Shown in pieces: positions 1 to 12,900 of a stretch of 64,000 bases of DNA. Under the pieces are notes generated by a model that was not told where the DNA came from, did not search any database, and worked only from the letters and a program-made list of their open reading frames with translations. Numbering within the stretch: position 1 is the first letter of the stretch; the number at the start of each line of letters is the position of its first letter. A program made the translations under genes and the position numbers. The stretch comes from Manduca sexta (Eukaryota; Arthropoda; Insecta; Lepidoptera; Sphingidae): NCBI RefSeq assembly GCF_014839805.1, contig NC_051131.1:13752913-13816912 (forward strand), in the 5' to 3' direction.

Positions 1-1116
1 TTTGCTCGCGGCTCCGCCCGCGTTATAAAGTTTTTCAGGCTAAAGTTTTCCGTTATAAAAATAGTAGTTTCCCGGGAGCCTATGTTCTTCCCAGGGTCTC
101 AAACTGTCTCCATACCAAATTTCATCTTAATACGTTAGGTAGTTTTTGAGTTTAACACGTTAAGGCAGACAGATGCAGCGGGGGACTTTTGTTATATTAT
201 TTAGAACTTTTTAAGTGAAACAATCCCGTCATACATCATTGTTGCATAACTTTAACCGTTTACGCAGCGCAGGCAACGGAAGCTCTCAAAACTCATAATT
301 TTCCCCGTTTTTGCAACATGTTTCATTACTGCTCCGCTCCTATTGGTCATAGCATGATGATATATAGCCTATAGCACTCCAGGAACAAAGGGCTATCCAT
401 CACAAAAGATTTTTTCAGTTCAAACCGGTAGTTCCTGAGATTAGCCATTACTGCTCCGCTCCTATTGAATATAGCGTGATGATATATAGCCTATAGCTCT
501 CCACGAACAAAGGGCTATCCAACGCAAAAAGAATTTTTCAATTTGGACCGGTAGTTCCTGAGATTAGCCATTACTGCTCCGCTCCTATTGGTCATAGCGT
601 GATGATATATAGCTTATAGCGGTCCACAAATAAAGGGCTATCCAACACAAAGCGAATTTTTCAGTTGAAACCGGTAGTTCCTGAGATTAGCCATTACTGC
701 TCCGCTCCTATTGGGTATAGCGTGATGATATATAGCCTATAGCACTCCACGAATAAAGGGCTATCCAACGCAAAAAGAATTTTTCAGTTTGGACCGGTAG
801 TTCCTGAGATTAGCCATTACTGCCCCGCTCCTATTGGGTATAGCGTGATGATATATAGCCTATAGCACTCCACGAACAAAGGGCTATCCAACGCAAAAAT
901 AATTTTTCAGTTTGGACCGGTAGTTCCTGAGATTAGCCATTACTGCCCCGCTCCTATTGGGTATAGCGTGATGATATATAGCCTATAGCACTCCACGAAC
1001 AAAGGGCTATCCAACGTAAAAAGAATTTTTCAGTTTGGACCGGTAGTTCCTGAGATTAGCGCGTTCAAACAAACAAACAAACAAACTCTTCAGCTTTATA
1101 TAATAGTATAGATAAG
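1..1116 (+). mobile_element. dispersed lepidopteran repeat element with tandem core, cut by the window edge
   Basis: The left part (1-345) begins with a GC-rich motif of the form cgcggctccgcccgcg and matches, in reverse complement, the element at 40905-41296, so this is a dispersed family and not unique sequence. The middle is a six-copy tandem array. The right end is a run of caaa units followed by ctcttcagctttatataata and a tatagat-type tail. The same tail motif, inverted, begins the fragment at 4717. The tail favours a non-LTR or SINE-like element on the + strand, but I cannot name the family. No open reading frame of a transposon protein is visible. Confidence 0.6.
324..1060. repeat. tandem repeat, six units of about 123 bp
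   Basis: The motif cattactgctccgctcc (or cattactgccccgctcc) recurs at 324, 446, 569, 692, 815 and 938, giving spacings of 122, 123, 123, 123 and 123 bases. Each unit also contains gatgatatatagc, aaagggctatcca and accggtagttcctgagatt. Units differ by a few substitutions, so the array is older than the 168-bp array at 13286. It is internal to the dispersed element that starts at position 1. Confidence 0.95.
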
Positions 1117-2270
1117 TGGCAAAAAGTGTTATTTTTCTAAAAGGAAACCGACACAACATATAGGAAGTAGGAACTAATGTGCATAAATGCGGTTTGCAAA
1201 TTTTTCAAATGATAATTAGATTTTACATAAGTTACGATAGATAAGTCGACAGGAATCGCGTTATATGGACCCTTCGCCACTGTAATATAATAGTATTAAC
1301 GTATGCCTAAGATCTTTGTTTATTTTTAAAATCATAAATCTCTGTTCATTGACATCGATAACGCGTACACCCAAAGTGTTTTTGAAGTTCAGCGGCCAAT
1401 TCCAATAAGCTATTTCAACCGCTAATTACTGGTTAATGGTAAGAATATCGAATCAAAACAACTCATCTATAAACATACAAACTTTATTCTGATTGGACCA
1501 TTATCGCTATTAATCCGTCGGTAGCGGTTAAGGTAAGATTGATTAACAAATAAGACATAAGATATAAAAGATACACGCATAGTCACTATATGTGTGAATT
1601 TACACGATCATTCAATTCCAATATGTGATCTACGGCAGATTCATGACAACGTTGTGTAGAAACGAGCGATGGAAAAATGTTGACGATCCCCTCCAAGTGT
1701 TTAATAAATCGCGAACACGTGTGACAGATGTGTCAAACAATAACAATAACGCCGGCGTCGTCAGCCTTTCCGATTGGAGGGGAGATGATGTAATCGATTT
1801 ATACAAAAATGTGCTACTTCAACAAGTTTTTGCAGGCTATGTTGTACATTATTTAGCAATTATTAACACTGACTTTTAGAACACAGGTTTATATCTAGCT
1901 CAGAAGTTAGGGGACTAAATTACTATTGTTAAAACTTGTGAGAAGTTATTTTGCTTATTATTAAAAAAAATGAGCATTCTTTTGACTATTAACTCCAACC
2001 CCTATATCACAAATGATAACAGAAAATATTTTTTTGATACGCAATAGTCGAGACTGATACATCAATGTACTACAATCTAGTTCATAAACAACATGCAGAC
2101 GAATATCATGCTCTCATTGTCTCAAGTGCTCGTAATTCCAAATGTCGATAACTGATACGCGGATCATTCGCTGAGTGCGGGTTGTTAAGTCTTTCACGTC
2201 GTTTTGATTGTAAGCTTTAATGAAGAATTGGTTTACGAAATGTATGGATCGTGGGATGTGTTTTGACATT
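1117..2270. other. AT-rich stretch with no gene seen
   Basis: No exon, RNA gene or repeat could be supported here. An 84-codon open frame at 1625-1879 has low-complexity content (an NNNNN run) and no family resemblance. Confidence 0.5.
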
Positions 2271-2731
2271 AGGGTTGCCAGATTTATTTTCCGCCTGTAA
2301 GGGACAAATGCCTTAATGTACAAAAAATATGGGATTTTAGTTTTTTACCCGGGACAAATAAGAAACAAAATTATTTAGTGATATTTTTGAATTTTTGATT
2401 TTTGATGATTTCGAATTTTTTAATTTTTTTTTTCTAAGGATCGCGCCAGTTTTAACATATTCGTAACAATCAATACAAGTATAATCGTAATTAAAAACAA
2501 GTATCAACTCGCTTTTTATTATATTTATTAAGAACCGAATCGTATTGAATATGAAAATGCGAACGTTGTGCGCGTGAGTAGGTACTTGTCAATCGTAGAT
2601 CGATCGATTTACGGGACAGGGTCTGTCTCGCCGGAACATTTTAAAATTTGCCTAAAATATGGGACGTCCCGTTAAATAGGGACGTCTGGCAACGCTAGTT
2701 GAAATTGTTTTCAACTAGCGTTGCCAGACGT
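2271..2731. mobile_element. MITE-like element with terminal inverted repeats and an adjoining perfect palindrome
   Basis: The left end agggttgccaga (2271-2282) is an inverted copy of the right end tctggcaacgct (2685-2696). Internal sequence is AT-rich without coding potential, with repeated gggac and gggacgtccc motifs near the right end. Directly at the right end lies a perfect 23-bp inverted repeat, arms 2682-2704 and 2709-2731 with a 4-base loop, so the terminal sequence is present twice, head to head. This is the structure expected of a non-autonomous DNA transposon plus a second end of the same family. Confidence 0.65.
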
Positions 2732-3890
2732 TAAATCACATAATCAATTTGGGTACCATGGTCGAGGAAGGAAAGAACAGTAAATAAATAATAATTGATT
2801 AATTATGCCTCAGTTAGAACTTGTTAATTGTGCCGAATACAATGGAGGTAATTGAAACATGGGTAAATGCTTATTTATTTGAATTGAATTGAAAATGGCT
2901 TAATAACAACCGACATATTTATAATGATTTCTTATGTTTACGCGAATGTTAGACAATCAATGGTCCCCCCCGTGACCATGAAGACTGCAAAGTCTTCGAA
3001 ACGTCGGGAGAATATAATAATATAAAAACCGCGAAAAAATCCGTAAAATAGTTTTATTTTCAACGACATATTTATACAAAACAAATGAAATGTTGGAACA
3101 CACTCGGCGAAAAGTGTGACAAATATGTAAGTATAATTTGTAAACTAAAAAGCATGCTTTGATTACTAAATATGAAATTGAGTAACAATCTTTATTATTG
3201 ACTATTAGCCACCAATCTGTTTTACATCTGTATAAAGTAGTCATTTCTAATCTAAAGTAAACTGCGTGTATTTTTCGTCAACCGTAAAGAAAGAATCAAC
3301 ACCCACTGTCACTTGGACTCACACAAACAAATCTCAATTACATTGCAAGTTCTTAAATTTCATAAATGCAGTAATCGTCAAGCCGCCCACTAATTAATAT
3401 GCCCGTAATTTTAATAACCGTTGCATATTTCGGGGAATTATGCATGTTGTCCCGAGACGTTATTGTGTAATGAATGCTGATAATTACTTAGTGAAATTAA
3501 CAGCGATACGACAAATGTACTGGATATTTGCTTGATAGATTTAGGCTAAGGATTCGTTTACACTGTGCTGCTTTTAATAGAACAGGGAAAAGCAAGGGAG
3601 TAAGCTCATGATTTCACTACCGCTCTTGATAAACACACCATAAGAATGGTTGGTGCCTCGCCGGTTGTTAATATAGAAATATTGTACTTTCAATAGGATA
3701 CCATTTTATTAATGTATTGATGCATAGTAAAGTATACCGAGGTAAAACATTTTTACATATAATTTAATTGTAACAATTTATTGTCTGTATAAGAGAATTT
3801 TTGTCTGCCTATCTATATGTTTAAACATGCATCACGTAAAAACGACTGCATGGAATGAATGTATTACTAAAGTTCTAAGTTATTATATAG

Positions 3891-3978
3891 ACTCCATTTT
3901 ATCCCGGAAAAATATAAAGCGGGTCTTTTATCCCAGAAAAAACTTACAAGAAGGGGAAGCGCAAGCAAAAGCTAGCTA
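3891..3978 (+). mobile_element. short repeat fragment, same family as 63669-63753
   Basis: It carries ctccattttatcc, ataaagcggg-like and gcaagcaaaagctagct motifs. The fragment at 63669-63753 has the same order: ctccattttatcc, aaagcgg, gccagcaaaagctagt. Both look like the 3' end of an old dispersed lepidopteran element. Confidence 0.5.
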
Positions 3979-4716
3979 GACCTACAGCAATAACCGTAGT
4001 GTGGAGTCGCTAAAGACAGGCGTCACTTACCTTTCATCACTTGATCAATTAAAACAATCATTACTCAGTTTTGCAAAGATAAGATATTAAAAATATAAAA
4101 TAAAAAATTCTCGTGTATATTGTGGACTCCTACGCGTCAGAAATACGTTGACTCCAGTGATGTCACCCAACGGTCCGCCGGTGATGTGTGGCCCACGTGC
4201 GAATAACATTAAAATTAGGAGACTTGAACATATCCTTTTTACTCTGTATAGTTGGCGATTTTACCCGTGTACAGCGAAGCTAGGAATGGTAATGTTTGTA
4301 ATATGGATTCAATTAGGTGTTAGTATTCTATCTTTTTTTTTGCCTGTTATTCAAAGTATAATCCAATTTGCTAAACTGATATTAATTTTGTAAATAATAC
4401 ACCGACAAACGATTTTATAAGAATCTTGTTTTTTTTTTTATTTGAGTGAATAACGAGAAGAATATGCCGCGGCATATTAATAAGACATTAGATAATTCTT
4501 CTTATAATGTGCTTTATACGGACTAAAACTAGACTTGGAATATATAATAAAAAACAACTTCGACCGACTTCTTATAATCATATTAGATCAATATTTAAAA
4601 TACCAATAGCATCGACTTTTTCAAACATAATTGTATCAAAATCAATAAAGACAAAGCGAGCAAATCGACTGAAACGAAAACACGTCCAATAGCTTTCGAC
4701 GATTCTTTACCTCCAT

Positions 4717-4898
4717 ATCTATACTAATATGTAAAGCTGAAGAGTTATTTGTTTATTTGAACGCGCTAATCCCAGGAATCTCTAAACCGATTTTAAAAAT
4801 TCTCTAATAGGAAGCTTCATTACTGCTGAAGGGAATAGACTACTTTGTATTAAGGAAAACCTTTCCACACATGTGCGGCTGCTGGAAAAGCTAGTATA
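4717..4898 (-). mobile_element. old dispersed repeat fragment
   Basis: It begins atctatactaatatgtaaag, followed by ctgaagag. This is the inverted form of the tail at 1085-1116 (ctcttcagctttatataata). It ends with gctagtata. No coding content is visible. Orientation is taken from the tail. Confidence 0.5.
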
Positions 4899-6158
4899 GA
4901 ATATTTTCGCGACATTTTTGTTTGGTTTTGTATATTTGGTGGTATGAAATCAGTAAGTATTTACAAAGGTGTTATCCGCCTGAGCGATGACTTCATTCAC
5001 GCTAATCGCTGGTCGCATTAACCGATTGTTATTGTCATTGTTTCCAATGTTCACGTGGATTCCGCACGTGTTCTGGAGTTTTAAACGTTCTATTGCTTTT
5101 CCCAATTTGTGCTTTATGTCTTGGATGAAAGGGTTAGTGATTTTGTGAAATTTTGAATAAACTTTTAGATGATAGGGATCTGGTTGCATAAGGTCTAATA
5201 TCGAATGTCTAGTCAATCGTGATACAATTTTATTTGTTCTATATTCTTTATATTTCTTATCACACTCTACATTTATTAGCAATGCTATTACTTGTCAGCT
5301 TGGAATTTTATTAGAATTATTAGTTATACGTTCTATTGACTAATTTACAGCGTTGAACCTAGACATAATTGTGAAGTCGATTTAACCTTTTTTACAAGAT
5401 TTGCAATCAAACAAACTGCTTTTGCTTAGATTTATAGACAAATTATAAACAGTCCTTCTCTGTTTATTCCATCTAGTTAATATGGAATTATCCTGCATTA
5501 ATTGGACTGGATAATACGAGGAAACGTCGTGAAACATAACTATTAATGAGTTACAGATAACGTGGTCCGATGAATAGAACGCGTGTGGACGTTTTAATAA
5601 CAAATATAATGAGATACGTATAAGAAGCTGTTTAATATGACAATGTAGGTCTTATTAGGTGGTCAGTCGACTACGTGAAAGACGTCTGAGTCGGTTTCAT
5701 CATTTTATTCATTACTGACTCTAACTTCACTGTGCAAGTCCCATTTTGTAAGCAGAAGGGAATTGTAGTCATTGAAATAAAACATTGGGAATGTTTTCGT
5801 GATCGCTGTTGAATTTGTACTCCCGACGATTCGAGGACTTTGCAGCCTTCATAGTATCAGGGTGGCTGATGCCATTGTAAGCAGTTTAATAAACAGGTAT
5901 TATTAAATTTATCATCTATGACCTCAGATTGAATTGTAGTATATTGTATTTCTGTAATGCATTTGTCATTTGAACTTCTGTGGGAGGTTGCTACTGTTAA
6001 CCGCAAGCTTGTGTGTTTGTTTAGTTAGTACCTCTAAAACAGGTATAAAATTTTAAAGCTTGTTATTGTCTTAAAGGACGACATTTTCGAGTGTATGTGT
6101 GTTTAAAATATCCATCAGGTTGGCATGCGATCCACGCATGACAATTTCCAACTTTAAC

Positions 6159-7822
6159 TCTACCATCCACACAGTTAATTAGCCTCGGACCTCGGCGTCC
6201 ACTATTCAAATCCACCGTAACCAAAACGCATCGGTTTCACATCAATGACATCTAATAAGAATAGCACAGCAAAGCCGAGGCGTTCTACCTCAAAAACGAC
6301 GTAAAATTGAATGGCATTGCGAGGCAGCCATTTTCAAAAAATCTTATGAAATTCGTTTCTTTATCACTGTTACTAGTTGTGTCCGTTATTGAAGTTATGT
6401 CCTTAAAGAGCACAAATAGATGCATTTGTTTTTTGTTTAAATGTAGGTGTCCGAGATATCTCATTTGATAATATTAAATGGAATATTAGACGCTTCCGCA
6501 ATAAACGTGTAGATGTTTGGTGACATTAAAATATGCATTTGAAAATATATCTGATAAATGGTTGTGTTCAAGATACATTTATACCCACCCCACTAGATAG
6601 TGACCTTACATAGTGTCGAGAAATACCTTTAATTATGATCAGACCAATTATAGCATATACTATGTGACAAAGCAAAAAAGAAACACCTGTCATAGTAACT
6701 TGTTCCTAGTCTAAAATATCCGGTATACACAGTAAATCCAATAACACGTCGGCAAATTCCGGCCATCGATAAACGTCACGCCACGTCATCATTATATTAA
6801 GAGATCCGTTTAATTTAGATCAGGTCCAGTGTCACTTTGTCAGATCCAAAATCAATTGTAAAATTCTGAACCAGTCTAGGTATAAAAGAATTTAGAACAC
6901 AAGGAATATGCAAGGAATCACAATTCTTCAGTAAAGCCTCACAATTCTAAACCAGTCTAGATATAAAAAAACACGACGAATATACAAGGCATTATCTTCA
7001 GTAAAGCATCATCGACACCTGTATTAGGATAAATACAGTCTCCGTCACCGGCATTTCTCAGGTCGAAGTTCACACTTTACGACTCCTTTGCCGGTCTATT
7101 TACTCGAAGATAAGAGATCGCGTTGGCAGTAAAGATAACAGCTTGCACAAGCACAATAGTGCAATGATAATGTTAAAGCATAGGTCGACGACACTTCGCC
7201 CGCATGTCAACACAACTTGTCATTTTTATAGCACAGAATTGTGGAGTAAGTTTTTTTTTAATACGAAAAATTATTACACTGATGGTGGTAACTGCAGTGT
7301 ACAATTTAACCAGCGTAAGGCGTTCTAAGTTTATTCATCCATTCCAATCGATTTATTAAGGTAGGTAACGTGTATGCCGACAATTAGTTCCAAAACCCAA
7401 TGATATCTTTGAATTTATAGTGCTTACAACATCCGATATCTGTTATAGGAGTTTTCTGTTATATTTTCGTGTAACACGCCAATTATTCGTTTTTCAAAAA
7501 ATACAACGGTTCCGACAATCCACTCCATGTTCAGAGTTAGGAGACCGCAGATAAACAATCAGAAAACACGTAAATATTATACCACCTTACCATTTACGTC
7601 AGGTATCAAATCTTGGAAAGTTCAGACTTGAGATAAAATTGAATGCCGCACGACTCTACCATTTATAAACATTTAAATTTGTCGTCGTTTTTGAGGTAGA
7701 ATGCCTCAGTTTTGTTGTGTAATTATTAGATGTCATTGTCGTGAAACCGATGCGTTTCGGTTACGGTGGATTGGAATAGTGGACGCCGAGGTCCGACGCT
7801 AATAAATTGCATAGATGGTAGA
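6159..7822. repeat. 1.66-kb segment bounded by long inverted repeats
   Basis: The left arm (6159-6300) and the right arm (7684-7822) are inverted copies about 140 bp long with visibly high identity. Both contain cggacctcggcgtccactatt, tccaccgtaacc, acgcatcggtttcac, atgacatctaata and ttctacctcaaaaacgac in the same order when one is reversed. The interior (6301-7683) holds no recognisable transposase. It also includes a local duplication with gtctaggtataaaa-like and gtctagatataaaa motifs near 6870-6970. It could be a fold-back element or two copies of one MITE in opposite orientation. Confidence 0.8.
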
Positions 7823-9903
7823 TTTAAGGTCGGATATTGTCTTGCGACTACGTGTTAACATTGGTAAAGTTAAATAATATTATGATCTATGTTTAATATG
7901 CAATTAAATTCCGGGTTTGGCTCCCAGGACGATACTAAGACTTTTCTGTTTAAAGGAAAGTTGCCCAAATAAATACATGTCTTATATGGCGATGGAAGGT
8001 GGCTACATAATTTACCGAATTACTTTGGTTTCTGTAGATACCCAAATTGCGCATCTGTCTACCCTTTCCGAAACAAAGACGTGAGCAACGTATATTGTAT
8101 ATCACGAATCAACTACAGTAGATAAAATTTAATGAATATAAAATTCACGATTATAAAAACCATTCGCGAGATACATGTTTACCGAAGTGCATAATTTTGC
8201 AATATACTCGGTAAGCATTCACAGACCGGAAATTACCAATGCAGTGACTCGGTAATGTTCACTAGCAATAGCAATTAACATGCTCTCTTATCTAATTGCT
8301 TTTATATCTAACAGATGTTGAAATGTATAGCTATAAATATACGTTTATTTACGAGCTAATTCTAATAATTTTCTTGTCTATAATCTTATTGGCACTGTTT
8401 ACACCTGCTTATTTCGAATATGGCAAAAATTAATAAAGTTATATTTATTTTGTCGGTTTTCGCACGTCATAGTTAATGTTAATAGTATATGCTTGTGGCT
8501 TAGCTCACTTAATAGTTCATTTCGGAGCAAAACAGGCTCAAGCGCCTCCCTTTCTGTTTTATCCCTTTAAATTTCCTTTTGGGCGGCAGCCCATCCGTGA
8601 TTTTTCTCAAGGTGAAGATCACTTAATACCACTTGCTCGTTGGCCGTCCTACGCTATACTTGAAATCCCACTAGAGAGTGAATTTTCAGAATTATCTACA
8701 GTACTTCTGGATGTGTGAACTATAGCATGTCAAAAACCTAGAAAATATGGATACTTATAATAATTTTACGAATCTTGAGATACAAGTTAAGCTTAGTTAA
8801 AGACTCGCAGATATTGTGATGTCAATGACCTAGATACTCTTGGATAATGAACGTTTATTACTATTTATTTATCTACTATATCTTCATTTTCTGCTAAATA
8901 AAAATATAATTAATAGAGTACAATTGGCGGTCTTATCACTCGAGGCAATATCTTATAGACAACCATATGGCATGAATATTGAAAAGGAAAAAGAAAGGGC
9001 AACAAACATGAAAGGAATATTGTGCCATGTTGCATTTTCCGTATAAATATTGTCATTAGAATATTGATATTTTAACCAGGGGTTCCCCAAGTCGAATGCA
9101 TCCTGCGGTGTCATCGCTCGTCGCGCCCACGTCGTGGTGGCTCACTCCTTTGTGCCTCTCATCGCCATTATTAGCGGCTATTGCCTTTGCAATTAACTGT
9201 TTACTTTACGATTAACGACGTTTGATGTTGAAGTTTGAATAAATTTGCATCAGTATTTGGGTATTTTGTGTTAACTTTAAGTAGTTTATCTTTTACTACT
9301 GAATGTACTTTATAATTTGATGAATGCTTGTGATGCCTGTCTGACCTCCGTTGAGCGAACCGATATAATAGCGTAAAATTACTAGATCAAGAGCAAAGAT
9401 TTAGAGAAACTCCGAGCGTGGAAACGCTGTATGAAAAGAGGTCGTTTAAACTCATTGTTTTTGTTACATTACAGTTTACTCGCGAATATGTTCGTACCTT
9501 TTTTGTTGGTAAATCTTTCTTTCACTTATACCATTCATCTCCAAAATGGTCCAAGTGGACCCCCAGGAATCCAAGGAAGACTCGACAGGGGTCTACGTTG
9601 GTGGACCAAAACATTGAGTCCACGAGAATTGATCTGGTTTTGATAGTAAAGAACTAAAATGTTGGCTTGACTTCATCTATCAATGTAGGCAGATAATATT
9701 TGAAGAAGCTTAGCAATTGTTACATATAAAAACTTGCATATTATGGGGAAAATGGTAGAAATTTAACTGCAGGGGGTAAAAAAATTTTGATAGTGGTCTG
9801 AGAGAGAGATGAGAAAAAAAGTTTGTGAACCTCTGACTTATACCATCAGTCATTAAGAGTTATTTTAGAATAACATGTAACATTATTTATCTTTTGTCCC
9901 CAG
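7823..9903. other. upstream flank or intron of the LRRFIP gene; no exon recognised
   Basis: This stretch ends at the pyrimidine-rich acceptor cccag before 9904. The N-terminal exon of the LRRFIP homologue should lie upstream, but nothing resembling it was found here or in 1-7822. An 80-codon open frame at 8476-8718 has no recognisable match. Confidence 0.4.
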
Positions 9904-12900
9904 GCGGAACAGCGCTTGGCGGCGCGTCGAGCAGCGCGGGCGGAGGCGCGTGAGATACGCATGCGCGAGCTGGAGAGGCAGCAGCGCGAGCAGGAAGACC
10001 ATGCAGACAAGGCCTATGATATGTATGCAGGTAAGATACACCATCCAACAACAAACTTCGGTCTGGAAACAAAACAATAGCAAGTCCTGTTCGATTGAGA
10101 AATGTTTGTCATATTTAAAAATTACAGTGAGCTGTATACGTAAAGTTTTATTAAGAGTTGTGGCATATTCATTTTCTACCTATCCAAGAAGGTATGCATT
10201 GATGAAAGTACCTATACCTCACTACATTACGTTGTATAACACGTGGTTTTCAAGATATTTGTATTCTCCCGCGATGTTTCCGTCAATTTATCAAATACTT
10301 CTCTGTTACCTACTACTATCTGCAATCTTTGTTCACCACACCAAAATGTTTTGGATGCAAAAATCCTAAATGTTGAAATCAGATCATCGATCATTGATCG
10401 TGCGCATATCTCTCGCGTGATCGAGAATGATCTTCAGAATGGTAAACAATTCCAAATACTATTGTCTTTATTGTTTATTAATCTTATCGCCGGAGATAAC
10501 AATGGCTGTGCATTGTTCTTTAAAGTTGGATGTACTATTTGTAATCCGTGATAATGTTGGAATTTGGAAGACCTCCGCGCTATTATTCTTGTCAGTAAAC
10601 ATTTGTTCCAAGTTTGGGTGATATGAACCAGTATTTGTTTCTAACAGTTGATATTTTATCTAAAGAAATTTTAATGTGGAATTTTTGGACGAAAATATCT
10701 GAGGATGACACAGATGCTGTAAGAGATTTAATTTCGATGTTCAAGGATTTAAATGTTACTTATTTATTACGCAAGCTAGAGATATTCACAATAAGTTGAC
10801 AATCCTATTCAAAAACATTGTCATCATTCAAGATGGCTTCATGAACATTTTAGTCAAACTTTGACACTTTTACTATGAGGATTTAACAAACAGATAATCC
10901 ACTTACAATATTTGAGTCGAATATAATTTATATTCACCAAATAAAAAAGTACAGCTCCCTTAGAATGTAACAAAAATCTGACACACAAGTCCGTGTCATT
11001 TTATTGTGATTAGAAGAGAAACCAAGATGAGATTCACGACCAATCACAATAATCGCAAATAAATGACACGGACTTTTGTGTTGTGGCTTTAATGCCAAAT
11101 GTAGCACTTGTGTGAGACCAGCACTCTTAGAATGCCAACGCGGCTGGTCTCACGTCAACAATAGGCATAGTTGTTAGTGGTGAGATTGAATTCGCTCGGA
11201 TAGCGACCACCGTACACACGGAGCAAAATCCTCAGTAGCCTAGATAAGTGTTGCATTCCGGGATCACAGTAGTCAATGAGCTGTGCTCGTATTGTATCAA
11301 TATGGAGAACACAGTGACGCGAGTGTGATGGTATAGTCAGCGAAGTGTCGTGTGCAGAGACGGTGGGTCGTCGCGCGGGCGGGCGGCTCGCGGCGCTCAG
11401 CCCCGGCGGCGTGCACTCGCCGCGCCGCAGCTCCGAGGACTCGGTGGATGACGGGTTCAGCGTCAAGGACCTGAGGGTGAGTTGGGTCTTGGTTTTATTA
11501 TAGGTTTAAAGCTTTAAGATTTTTGCCACCCCTAGGGATAAAAACCCAAAAACACAAGGGACAAAATGCAAAGGTTTTATCATTAACATTTTGCTGTTCC
11601 TCTAAAATAATTGCTACGCCACTGTTCTGAATTACATTCTTCATTTCATTGAATAATGTCCAGTAAAATAATGTCTCTTGACGTCTTTTTAGATAACCAT
11701 TATTATTTTGATAGAAGAATGTTGTGTTTTCCACTATCGTATTTCTCACACTCAGTGTATTGCATTTCGTGTTGCAGCACGAGCTCAAAGAGGTGGAGGA
11801 GAAGTTCCGCAAAGCGATGATCCTGAACGCACAGCTGGATAACGACAAGGCGGCACTCGGCTATCAGCTGGAGTTGCTCAAGGACAGGATAGAGGAGCTC
11901 CACGAGGAGTACGCACAACTGCAGGTCAGACATAACAGCTATTGGCATTTGTAATTTAATTTTTTGCGAAATCTTTAGACTTGGTTCAATAGTTATGTAG
12001 TAGAGCCACGCTAAAGCTGCAAAGGATGAATGACTAACATGTTGGTATGGTCTCGCTTAAAACTGATTTAAATTTACTCTCTATTATGGCTAAATACTAT
12101 AGGTCCATATAAACGAGTGTGTGTGTGTGTGGGTGTGGTGGTTCCATTGTCTGTACATGTGGTTTTCCGTTTCCAGCGCGAGCACCGCGAGAAGTGCTCG
12201 GTGCACGAGCGGCTGAAGCGCGAGCACGTGTCGCTGGAGCGCGAGGTGGAGGCGGCGCGCGGCGCGGTGCGGGCGCGCGACGCGGCGGCGCACGCGGCGG
12301 GCTTCGCGTTCGTGGACGCGGCAGGGCGGACGGCGCCGCGCCCGCCGACGACGCCGCGCCGCCGCTCGCGCTCGTGTCGCACCGCGCCGAGCAGCTGCTC
12401 AACGACGCCGGCGAGGGCACGCTCGGTCGGTACACTGCCTTATACTACACCCTTACAGCGCACTTCAAATATATTTAAAGCATAGCTTCTCAGCGTGGCC
12501 GATATAGCCACCTTATGAATGTTTGAGACTTTCGGGAAGCATAGAAGAGATGTCGGTTAATTAAAGGATCGCAAATTATATTGTTTGGTGTAGAATATGT
12601 CGATGAGTTATCACAGTTGAACTTAAGTTGTGGACTCACTGAGCAAATGAGAGTCATTTTTATCTTCTTATTAGTGTATAAATTTTAGATAGAAGATGAA
12701 TCAAGTATACTGGTAACAGCTGCAATTTATTCATAAATACGTTTTTATATAATTGATTTTTCATTTCTTTTACAACAACTTATAATGTTATGTTTGTGTT
12801 TTGTTCAGACGTGCGATTGCAAAAGCTGGTGAGCTCGAAGCAGGCGCTGGAGTCGGAGGTGCGCAAGCTGAAGCTGACGCTGAACGAGGAGCGCGCCGCG

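Larger units (their letters stand above)
2732..6158. other. non-coding stretch with two old repeat fragments
   Basis: No exon is recognisable. It contains repeat fragments at 3891-3978 and 4717-4898, listed separately. The open frames present (for example 4148-4393, 4950-5282 and 5382-5603) are short, AT-rich and resemble nothing known. Confidence 0.5.

Noticed and set aside
324..1060. Regular repeats that could suggest a CRISPR-like array
   Set aside because: The whole 123-bp unit repeats, with no unique spacers, and the setting is a eukaryotic mobile element.
8476..8718. An 80-codon frame upstream of LRRFIP
   Set aside because: It has a codable look but no recognisable family, no clear splice context and no relation to the expected LRRFIP N-terminus.
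9950..10369. A 139-codon frame overlapping the first LRRFIP exon
   Set aside because: It is a different frame from the conserved [13 protein letters not shown] and runs into AT-rich intron.
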